From positions 1 to 6,525 of the forward strand of contig JAYZDB010000011.1 of NCBI GenBank assembly GCA_036338025.1: a stretch of DNA of 6,525 bases, given 5' to 3'. Position numbers and translations under genes: made by a program. This document shows positions 1-5,599 of the stretch, piece by piece; the stretch's first letter is position 1, and each line of letters begins with the position of its first letter. This stretch comes from JAYZDB01 sp036338025. Lineage in GTDB: Bacteria > Planctomycetota > UBA1135 > UBA2386. The notes below the pieces were generated by a model, which saw only the letters and a program-made list of their open reading frames with translations, did no database searches and was not told the origin of the DNA.

Positions 1-2
1 AA

Positions 3-1103
3 GCCAACATCGCCCGGGTCGCGAGCCTGCGCGCCGGCGTACCGGAGTCGGTCCCGAGCGTCACCATCATGAGGAACTGCGCTTCGGGGATGGAAGCCAT
101 CTACGCCGCCCAGATGCGCATGCGCGCCGGTGCCGGAGACGCGTTCCTGGTCGGAGGTACCGAATCGATGTCCAACTACCCGCTGCTGATGAACGACCGC
201 CTGGTGCAGTTCTTCACCAGGCTCTCCAAGGCCAAGAGCCTCGGTCAGCGAATCGCCACCATCGCGAGTTTCCGTCCAGGGTTCCTGAAGCCACGAGTCG
301 CCATCTTGGAAGGACTCACCGACCCGGTCTCAGGTTTGATGATGGGCAACACCGCGGAAAACGTCGCCCGGCACTTCGGCATCGACCGGGCCGCCCAGGA
401 TGCCTTCGCGTTGAGCAGCCACCAGCGGGCGGCCGCCGCCCAGGTCGACGGCCGCTTGCAAGAGGAGATCGCATCGACCCCGGTCGGCCCGCGCTTCGAC
501 CACCTGGTCGAGGCAGACAACGGGATCCGCAGCAACCAGACTTCCGAAGCCCTGGCCAAACTACGACCGGTGTTCGACAAACGTGAAGGCAACGTCACGG
601 TTGGTAATTCCTGCCAGGTAACCGACGGCGCTGCCGCCATGCTGGTCATGAGTGAGCAGCGTGCCGAGCAACTCGACCTCGCACCACTGGCGATCCTGGC
701 CGGCCACGGCCACGCCGGACTCGATCCACGCATGATGGGCCTGGGTCCCGTGCACGCCACCCCGGCAGCGCTGCGAGAAGCCGGGATCGGATTCGAGGAC
801 CTGCAGCGCTTCGAGATCAACGAGGCCTTTGCGGCGCAGGTTCTGGCCTGTCGGGCGGCCTTCGCGAGCGGAGACTACTGCCGCCAAAAACTCGGCCTGG
901 AAGGCCCGCTCGGTGACATCGAGATGGAACGACTCAACGCCGATGGCGGCGCCATCGCGCTGGGCCATCCGATCGCCGCCACCGGCGCTCGCATCGTCTT
1001 GAGCCTCGCCCGGCAATTACGCGCTGCCGGGGAACGCTATGGACTCGCTTCCCTGTGCATCGGTGGCGGCCAAGGACAGGCTTTCGTGGTGGAGGCAGCA
1101 TGA
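3..1103 (+). CDS. fadI: 3-ketoacyl-CoA thiolase, FadI type (5'-truncated by the window edge)
   Basis: The reading frame is open from the first complete codon at base 3 to TGA at 1101-1103 (366 codons). The true start lies upstream; thiolases are usually about 390-440 residues, so some tens of N-terminal residues are missing. The ATG at 69 is internal, because it sits two codons before the conserved nucleophile-cysteine motif RNCASGMEAI (Cys codon 78-80). Further thiolase signatures follow in order: GGTESMS, GNSCQVTDGAA, FEINEAFAAQ, NADGGAIALGHP with the catalytic His at 966-968, and the C-terminal CIGGGQG with the second catalytic Cys at 1056-1058. The family thiolytically cleaves 3-ketoacyl-CoA to acetyl-CoA and a shortened acyl-CoA, in the cytoplasm. 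The stop overlaps the start of the FadJ-like gene (ATGA), as expected for partners in a trifunctional beta-oxidation complex. The RNCASG and CIGGGQG forms and the gene order favour FadI over FadA; an acetyl-CoA acetyltransferase role is the main alternative. Confidence 0.93.
   Translation, partial: ANIARVASLRAGVPESVPSVTIMRNCASGMEAIYAAQMRMRAGAGDAFLVGGTESMSNYPLLMNDRLVQFFTRLSKAKSLGQRIATIASFRPGFLKPRVAILEGLTDPVSGLMMGNTAENVARHFGIDRAAQDAFALSSHQRAAAAQVDGRLQEEIASTPVGPRFDHLVEADNGIRSNQTSEALAKLRPVFDKREGNVTVGNSCQVTDGAAAMLVMSEQRAEQLDLAPLAILAGHGHAGLDPRMMGLGPVHATPAALREAGIGFEDLQRFEINEAFAAQVLACRAAFASGDYCRQKLGLEGPLGDIEMERLNADGGAIALGHPIAATGARIVLSLARQLRAAGERYGLASLCIGGGQGQAFVVEAA
1088..1095 (+). promoter_or_regulatory. 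Ribosome binding site of fadJ, inside the thiolase 3' end
   Basis: GGTGGAGG lies just before the ATG at 1100, within the last codons of the thiolase. Together with the ATGA overlap it supports translational coupling and fixes the fadJ start at 1100. Confidence 0.6.
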
Positions 1104-3214
1104 CCTCGACGGCCTGCGACACCGAGGATGTCAGCGTCGGCATCGTACACCTCGACGAGGCGCGAGACGGGATTGCCATCCTGCGACTCGGCGCCGACTC
1201 CGAGAGTGTCGTCACGCTCACTGAGCGTCGGCTGAACTCTCTGAGGGACACACTGCAGCGTCTCCGAGACGACACCTCGGTCCGCGGTTTGATCGTGACC
1301 GGCTCCACATCCGGCATGTTCGCCGCCGGCGCCGACATCAGCCTGATCGAGGCGATCACCGACCCTGCCGAAGGCGTACGGGCTGCCCGCACCGGCCAGA
1401 CGGTCTTCGCAATGTTCCAGGAGTTGACGATTCCGGTGGTCGGAGCCATCGAGGGCCCATGCCTCGGCGGCGGCTACGAGATGGCCCTGTGCTTCGACCT
1501 GCGCGTCGCCAGTGACCACCCCGCCACCAGCATCGGTCTACCCGAGGTCAAACTCGGCATCGTTCCTGGCTTCGGTGGCACCCAACGGCTGCCGCGCTTG
1601 ATCGGAATCCCAAAGGCGCTCGACCTGATCCTGAAGGGGCGCGCGCTGCGTGCCGACGCCGCCCGACGGGCGGGCCTGGTAGACCGCGTGGTCGCAAGCG
1701 AGCAGCTGATGGCGGCGGCCCAGCAAGAAGTCCGCAAACTCTGCGACCGTGGCATCAAGCGACCGAAGCGAACACTGCGCGGCATGGCGTTCTGGATGAG
1801 CCACGTCGGACTGCTCCGGAGCCTGGTCCGCAAGAAAGTCGCCAAGACACTCTCGAACGGACCGGGCAGGTTCTACGAGGCGCCGCCGACTGCCCTCTCG
1901 CTCTGCCTGGACGCGTTTGCCCACAAGCCCGAAGTCGGCTTGCAGCGAGAAGCCGAGGCACTCGGCAAACTGGTCGTGAGTCCAACCTGCAAAGCCCTGG
2001 TTCGGCTGTTTTTCTTGATGGACCACGCCAAGCGTCTCGGCAAGGCGGACGACGCCGCCGATGTAAGCCACGCCCACATCGTGGGTGGTGGCGCCATGGG
2101 TGCAGGCATCGGTGGGCTGATGGCACGCAAGGGGCTGCGCGTACGGCTGTGTGACCTCAGCGCTGATGCCCTGTCAGGAGCCAAGCAACGGCTCCAGAAA
2201 GTGCTGAGCAAACTTCGCAAGCGCCGGCGGATAAAGCCCCACGAGGCAACCGGGGTCCAGGATCGCCTGGCCGTCTCGACCAGCTGGGGCCGGTTAGACC
2301 GCACTGACTTCTTCCTCGAGGCGGTGGTTGAGAACCTCGACGTCAAGCGGCGACTGTTCGCCCAGGCTATCGAAGCCGGGTTACCACCCACCGCGATTCT
2401 GGCCAGCAACACCTCTTCCCTGCCAATCGATGCGATGGCGGAGGGTCTCGAAAACCCCGAACGCGTCATCGGCCTACACTTCTTCAACCCACCGGAGAAG
2501 ATGCCGCTGGTCGAAGTGGTCGTCGGCCCCCGCACCTCACCCGCCACCATCGCGACCACCTGCAAGTTGGCAGTGCAGATGGGCAAGTCTCCCGTAGTCG
2601 TGAAAGACAGCCCGGGCTTCCTGGTCAACCGCTGTCTGGCGCCGTACATGAACGAAGCAGCGGTCTTGATGCTGGAGGGTTGCGACCCCAAGACGATCGA
2701 CAAGGTCATGCTCGACTTCGGTCTCCCGATGGGACCCGCGCGCCTGCTGGACGAAGTCGGCTTCGACGTCGCTGGCAAGGTCAGCGAAGTGATGTCGACA
2801 GCCTTTGCGGACCGGATGAAGCCCTGCGAGTTGTTCCAGGCGATGGTCGACGCCGGCCACCTCGGAACAAAGACCGGCGGCGGCATCCTGTCCGACGGCG
2901 GAGCGGCGGTACTGGCGGAACTGCGTACCGGACCCCCGAAGGAACCCAGCCGCTCCGAGATCCTCGAACGACTGATCTATCCGATGGTCGACGAGGCCTA
3001 CCGCTGCCTCGACGAAGGACTGGTCGCGAGCGAACAGGACATCGACCTCGGGATGGTGATGGGGATGGGTTTCCCCCCCTTCACCGGCGGCATTACCCGC
3101 TACGCAGCAGCCGAGGGGCACGGCCACATCGTGGCGCGTCTGCGGGCCCTGGCGGCCACGCATGGGGAACGATTCCTGCCCGGCGAAGGCCTGCTTAAAT
3201 TCGCCGATTCCTGA
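1100..3214 (+). CDS. fadJ: Bifunctional enoyl-CoA hydratase / 3-hydroxyacyl-CoA dehydrogenase (FadJ/FadB family)
   Basis: The protein has 704 residues, close to the usual FadJ/FadB length (about 710-730). The N-terminal crotonase domain (about 10-200) has the oxyanion-hole segment FAAGADIS (74-81), CLGGGYE with Glu127, and GLPEVKLGIVPGFGG with Glu149; these match the two catalytic glutamates of FadB. A linker leads to the NAD-binding domain (about 324-505) with GGGAMGAGI (329-337), AVVENLDVK, ASNTSSLPI, and GLHFFNPPEKMPLVEVV, whose His460 and Glu472 have the spacing of the FadB dehydrogenase dyad. Two C-terminal 3HCDH repeats follow (KDSPGFLVNR at 502-511; GMGFPPFTGG at 655-664). It hydrates 2-enoyl-CoA and oxidises the 3-hydroxyacyl-CoA, feeding the upstream thiolase. 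I chose ATG 1100 because it forms an ATGA overlap with the thiolase stop and has GGTGGAGG at 1088-1095, four bases upstream; an in-frame codon at 1055 would overlap the thiolase by 49 bases. No key residue is missing. FadJ versus FadB is judged mainly from gene order. Confidence 0.95.
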   Translation: MTSTACDTEDVSVGIVHLDEARDGIAILRLGADSESVVTLTERRLNSLRDTLQRLRDDTSVRGLIVTGSTSGMFAAGADISLIEAITDPAEGVRAARTGQTVFAMFQELTIPVVGAIEGPCLGGGYEMALCFDLRVASDHPATSIGLPEVKLGIVPGFGGTQRLPRLIGIPKALDLILKGRALRADAARRAGLVDRVVASEQLMAAAQQEVRKLCDRGIKRPKRTLRGMAFWMSHVGLLRSLVRKKVAKTLSNGPGRFYEAPPTALSLCLDAFAHKPEVGLQREAEALGKLVVSPTCKALVRLFFLMDHAKRLGKADDAADVSHAHIVGGGAMGAGIGGLMARKGLRVRLCDLSADALSGAKQRLQKVLSKLRKRRRIKPHEATGVQDRLAVSTSWGRLDRTDFFLEAVVENLDVKRRLFAQAIEAGLPPTAILASNTSSLPIDAMAEGLENPERVIGLHFFNPPEKMPLVEVVVGPRTSPATIATTCKLAVQMGKSPVVVKDSPGFLVNRCLAPYMNEAAVLMLEGCDPKTIDKVMLDFGLPMGPARLLDEVGFDVAGKVSEVMSTAFADRMKPCELFQAMVDAGHLGTKTGGGILSDGGAAVLAELRTGPPKEPSRSEILERLIYPMVDEAYRCLDEGLVASEQDIDLGMVMGMGFPPFTGGITRYAAAEGHGHIVARLRALAATHGERFLPGEGLLKFADS

Positions 3215-3242
3215 ACGCCCCTTCCCAGCGCAGGATCTGAGG

Positions 3243-3259
3243 CCGGACTGAAGTCCAGG
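3243..3259 (+). other. Small hairpin after fadJ
   Basis: CCGGAC / GTCC-A-GG can pair around a TGAA loop, with A3257 bulged. It lies 29 bases after the fadJ stop. No T tract follows, so it is not a canonical intrinsic terminator; it could be a 3' end processing stem or chance. Confidence 0.25.
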
Positions 3260-3263
3260 AATA

Positions 3264-3282
3264 AACGGAACTTGTGTCCGTT
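3264..3282. repeat. Perfect 6-base inverted repeat (AACGGA ... TCCGTT)
   Basis: AACGGA at 3264-3269 and TCCGTT at 3277-3282 are exact reverse complements around a 7-base spacer. The repeat covers the -35 region of the promoter candidate at 3268-3296, so it could be a small operator. Chance occurrence is possible for arms this short. Confidence 0.3.
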
Positions 3283-3296
3283 ACTTCTGATATGAT
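3268..3296 (+). promoter_or_regulatory. Candidate extended -10 promoter for the lipoprotein/hydrolase genes
   Basis: TGATATGAT at 3288-3296 fits an extended -10 element (TGn followed by TATGAT, one mismatch to TATAAT). GAACTT at 3268-3273 stands 17 bases upstream as a poor -35, which extended -10 promoters tolerate. The predicted start is near 3302-3304, giving a leader of roughly 160 bases before the TTG at 3467. This is one of the few AT-rich spots in the window. GGAACTT also resembles an extracytoplasmic-function sigma -35 box; see findings. The element is predicted from sequence alone. Confidence 0.4.
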
Positions 3297-3297
3297 T

Positions 3298-3328
3298 AGG
3301 ACTAGTGACTTTGCGAAAGCCTAGTCTT
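3298..3328 (+). other. Compound stem-loop at the start of the leader (possible fadIJ terminator or 5' UTR stem)
   Basis: GGACTAG (3299-3305) pairs with CTAGTCT (3321-3327), with one G-T pair and an A-T pair extending it outward. Inside, CTTT (3309-3312) pairs with AAAG (3316-3319) around a GCG loop. The two stems are separated by a small internal loop (TGA opposite C). Only CTTGT follows, so a rho-independent terminator would be weak. If transcription starts near 3303, part of the outer stem would be lost and the rest would sit at the 5' end of the new transcript. Confidence 0.45.
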
Positions 3329-3336
3329 GTCGGTCA

Positions 3337-3374
3337 TGCGGTGCACCGATACGCGCACCGGCCTTCGCACCGCA
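3337..3374. repeat. Three GCACCG repeats at 12-base period within an 8-base inverted repeat
   Basis: GCACCG occurs at 3343-3348, 3355-3360 and 3367-3372, exactly 12 bases apart. The first copy is part of the 10-base palindrome CGGTGCACCG (3339-3348). The outer arms TGCGGTGC (3337-3344) and GCACCGCA (3367-3374) are perfect reverse complements with a 22-base spacer. This could be a regulator binding array, or an RNA stem in the leader of the downstream lipoprotein gene. Its function is unknown. Confidence 0.4.
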
Positions 3375-3385
3375 GGATCGGCGCT

Positions 3386-3410
3386 CGTGACGGTTTCCGC
3401 GTGGGTCACG
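3386..3410 (+). other. Inverted repeat CGTGAC ... GTCACG in the leader
   Basis: CGTGAC at 3386-3391 and GTCACG at 3405-3410 are exact reverse complements with a 13-base spacer. It is the third paired element between the promoter candidate and the start codon at 3467. It is short and may be chance. Confidence 0.25.
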
Positions 3411-3452
3411 GCCACTGATCTCTGTCCAATTCGTGTTGTCCGCAATTCCCTC

Positions 3453-3460
3453 AGGAGGGT
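3453..3460 (+). promoter_or_regulatory. Strong Shine-Dalgarno deciding a TTG start
   Basis: AGGAGGGT is the best Shine-Dalgarno match at any gene start in the window. It stands 6 bases before TTG 3467 (8 bases from the AGGAGG core). No ATG or GTG sits at a suitable distance, and the TTG leads straight into a lipoprotein signal, so TTG is the likely start. Confidence 0.8.
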
Positions 3461-3466
3461 AGCTGT

Positions 3467-4495
3467 TTGAAACGATCTGCAGGCTTTTGCCTGGTCCTGC
3501 TCACCGGTTGCGTGATCGCGCCGGTGGACTCGATCCCAAGGCGAGGGTCCACACAGGTCGAACTTCCAGCCAGCCAGACCCCCACGATCCGCATCGGGGT
3601 CGAGTACCTGCCACCGGACACCGACCGTGTTAGCTGGAGCGCGGCGACGCCAAAATGGCGCTCTACCGTGCACGGACGGGCCCAGCAGATCCTGAATCCG
3701 GGTGCCCAACCGGCGATGGTGGTCAGTTCGCGCCACGGCTCCCGCATGGTGCAGCCAGCCGAACCCGACATCGACTTCACGGACCTGCAAGAACGCTGGC
3801 AACTGACCCGCAAGGCGATCCGCGCGGTCAAGAACCCGCTCGAACGAGTCGCACTCCGCTTCCTCGCCGAGATGATCGGAGACGACCACAAGCGTGTCGA
3901 GCGTGCGATCGGCGCCCCGTTGCTGCGATCCCAGATCCGGGTGGCATCCGACCCACTGTCGAACTTCCTCGATGAACGGGACCGGATGGACCAGAACCGT
4001 CGACTGACCGAAAACGGCACCCGCATGATCCGTCGACCGGTGCGGAACGCGATCAAGGAGCTGCCCTTGTTCAGCGATGTCGAGTTCGCCATCAACACCT
4101 TCAAGACCCACAACGCTCCCGCAGCACCACGGATCCGAAATCGATACGGCCGCCTCTCTGCCCGCCTGCGGGCCAGCCGTCTGGACGATCCAGTCGAACT
4201 GACCTGGATCAAGAAGGGAATCCGCGTCAGCTCGAGCCAGGACTACTTCAAGGCCTCGTTCGCCACCGAGCTGTATCCCGACCTCCAACTCCGAATCCGC
4301 ACCCGCTACGACTATCGGGACTACAACATGCGATTGCTGGGCAATCTGACCTACACTTTCAACGAGTGGACCTCTCTGCACGCCATGGCCGGCAACCTGA
4401 TCAACGTCGAAGCCGGTCTGTCGCCGTATCCTGGCGGACCCCAAGGCCGAGAACGCGGCAACGGTGCCCTGTTGCTGGTCGAGCACCACTTCTAG
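3467..4495 (+). CDS. Putative lipoprotein of unknown function with beta-rich C-terminus
   Basis: I do not recognise this 342-residue protein as a member of a named family. It starts at TTG behind a strong Shine-Dalgarno. Residues 1-14 form a short lipoprotein signal: Lys2-Arg3, a hydrophobic stretch, then the lipobox LTGC with Cys15 as the predicted lipidation site. Residues 16-100 are Pro/Arg-rich and probably extended. Residues 104-150 look helical and charged, as do about 160-200. From about 242 the sequence alternates polar and hydrophobic residues in several probable beta strands (for example YFKASFATEL, LQLRIRTRYDY, NMRLLGNLTYTF) and ends GALLLVEHHF; a C-terminal Phe in a final strand recalls the outer-membrane beta-barrel signal. 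The expected site is therefore the cell envelope, probably the outer membrane. The hydrolase follows 25 bases later, so co-transcription is likely. The long antisense frames over this region look like GC-driven shadows. Existence as a gene is well supported; its function is unknown. Confidence 0.8.
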   Translation: MKRSAGFCLVLLTGCVIAPVDSIPRRGSTQVELPASQTPTIRIGVEYLPPDTDRVSWSAATPKWRSTVHGRAQQILNPGAQPAMVVSSRHGSRMVQPAEPDIDFTDLQERWQLTRKAIRAVKNPLERVALRFLAEMIGDDHKRVERAIGAPLLRSQIRVASDPLSNFLDERDRMDQNRRLTENGTRMIRRPVRNAIKELPLFSDVEFAINTFKTHNAPAAPRIRNRYGRLSARLRASRLDDPVELTWIKKGIRVSSSQDYFKASFATELYPDLQLRIRTRYDYRDYNMRLLGNLTYTFNEWTSLHAMAGNLINVEAGLSPYPGGPQGRERGNGALLLVEHHF

Positions 4496-4520
4496 GCCCT
4501 CAACTGCCGAAGAGCCCCAG

Positions 4521-5513
4521 ATGGGAATGATGCGGTACTGCTGGATGCGGGGTGCAACCCTGAGCCTACTGCTGGCCCCGGCCGGCTGCGTTACGATCGC
4601 GGCACCCGACAACCCGCGCCCCGCACTCCCGCTGCCGCCAGAAGTCGCCAATCGCTACGCGCTGCCCGGCGAGGTAGTCGAAGACTACCTGCTGCCCATC
4701 GACCGCGACCGGCGGGTCTTTCGCGGGCGACTGAGCTGTGGGGAGGAACATCCTGAGTTCCACCTGCTGCTGCCGGTCGCCGCGGAGTCGGCACCCTTCG
4801 TACTGTGCTTGCCGATCCTGGCTGGCGGCAGGGATCTCATGTGGCGGGTGGCGGAATATCTGCGCCACCGTGGCTTCGCGGTGGCGTTCGGAGAACGGGT
4901 GGAGTCCGCGATGAAGCCACACCAGGACGCCGAGGCGCTCGAGAAGCTGTTCCGGCGTAGCCTGGTCCACAACCGTGCGATCCTCGCCTGGGCCCGCCAG
5001 CAGACCTTCGCGGCCCAGGGCCAGATCGGTCTGCTGGGGATCTCGACCGGCGGAATCATGGCCGGAACGCTGCTGGCCCTGGAGCCGGAGATTCGTGGCG
5101 GAGTACTGATCCTGGCCGGCGGCGACCTGCCGGACCTGTTCATGCACAGCAGCGAGTCTCGCGTCCGGCGCTGGCGGGCCGCCCGGAAGACGGCGGAAGG
5201 GCTCGACGAGGCCGGTCTGTACGCCCAGTTGCGGGACAAGCTCCACAGTGACCCAGCCCACACCGCGGCCTATGTCGCTACTGCCAAGGTCCTGATGGTG
5301 ACAGCCTCCTGGGATACGGTCGTCCCAGCCCGAAATTCGGACCTCCTCTGGGAGGCCCTGGGCCGGCCCGAACGTTTCAAGCTCCTACTACTAAGCCACT
5401 ACAGTTCAATCCTGGACGTCGTGCTTCCGACTCAGACAATCCTCGGGAACTCAGCGCGATTTCTGCTCGGGCGTCTGAGCACGCCAGCCCCCCCGCCGGC
5501 ACACCAGCGCTGA
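4521..5513 (+). CDS. Exported alpha/beta hydrolase (putative lipoprotein)
   Basis: The 330-residue protein shows an alpha/beta hydrolase layout. A strand and turn LPILAGG (97-103) lie where the oxyanion hole is expected. The nucleophile elbow GISTG carries Ser175, the likely acid Asp265 is in ASWDTVVPA after a core strand, and His293 is in LLLSHYSS. A charged helical stretch at about 202-248 would be the lid. Residues 1-22 look like an export signal (Arg5, Arg10, then LSLLL) ending at APAGC; Cys23 could be lipidated, although Pro at -3 of the lipobox is atypical. The C-terminus is Pro-rich. ATG 4521 is preferred: GAAGAG at 4509-4514 is six bases upstream and it leads into the signal. An in-frame ATG at 4464 overlaps the lipoprotein gene by 32 bases and adds a non-signal-like leader; ATGs at 4527 and 4530 also remain possible. 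The likely activity is an esterase, thioesterase or peptidase-like hydrolysis in the periplasm; the substrate is unknown. Confidence 0.85.
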   Translation: MGMMRYCWMRGATLSLLLAPAGCVTIAAPDNPRPALPLPPEVANRYALPGEVVEDYLLPIDRDRRVFRGRLSCGEEHPEFHLLLPVAAESAPFVLCLPILAGGRDLMWRVAEYLRHRGFAVAFGERVESAMKPHQDAEALEKLFRRSLVHNRAILAWARQQTFAAQGQIGLLGISTGGIMAGTLLALEPEIRGGVLILAGGDLPDLFMHSSESRVRRWRAARKTAEGLDEAGLYAQLRDKLHSDPAHTAAYVATAKVLMVTASWDTVVPARNSDLLWEALGRPERFKLLLLSHYSSILDVVLPTQTILGNSARFLLGRLSTPAPPPAHQR

Positions 5514-5517
5514 CACC

Positions 5518-5527
5518 GATCCGGATC
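5518..5527. repeat. 10-base palindrome GATCCGGATC after the hydrolase
   Basis: A perfect palindrome begins five bases after the hydrolase stop. No T run follows, so it is not an intrinsic terminator. It may be a small binding site or chance in GC-rich DNA. Confidence 0.2.
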
Positions 5528-5543
5528 TGAACCAGCCGAGGGC

Positions 5544-5572
5544 TTGCATCATGGCTCCGTCGAAGCTGTGAT
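5544..5572 (+). promoter_or_regulatory. Weak promoter candidate for the parvulin gene
   Basis: TTGCAT (5544-5549) and TGTGAT (5567-5572) are separated by 17 bases and match the sigma-70 consensus at 3 and 4 of 6 positions. The predicted start would be about 20 bases before the ATG at 5600. This is the only reasonable candidate I see in the 86-base gap; read-through from the hydrolase gene is also possible. Confidence 0.22.
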
Positions 5573-5599
5573 CTTCTCCCCCCACGAATCCACGAAACC

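Noticed and set aside
69..71. ATG at 69 as the thiolase start
   Set aside because: Coding continues in frame upstream to base 3, and a start here would place the nucleophile Cys at residue 4, removing the N-terminal thiolase core.
1055..1099. Upstream extension of fadJ to an in-frame codon at 1055
   Set aside because: It would overlap the conserved C-terminal CIGGGQG motif of the thiolase and add a basic stretch without homology; ATG 1100 has the ribosome binding site and the ATGA junction.
1873..2886. 337-codon open frame on the - strand inside fadJ
   Set aside because: It lies wholly antisense to the conserved dehydrogenase domain, and its composition (Ser/Arg/Pro-rich) is that of a shadow frame.
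3337..3374. CRISPR array or plasmid-type iterons
   Set aside because: The repeat is only 6 bases with 6-base spacers, far too short for CRISPR, and no replication gene is present to support iterons.
3302..4651. 449-codon open frame on the - strand opposite the lipoprotein gene
   Set aside because: It shows no recognisable domain or signal, overlaps a gene with a strong Shine-Dalgarno and lipobox, and long antisense frames are expected at this GC content.
5551..5571. Six-codon open frame before the parvulin gene as a leader peptide
   Set aside because: It is very short, without Shine-Dalgarno or hairpin context, and is probably chance.
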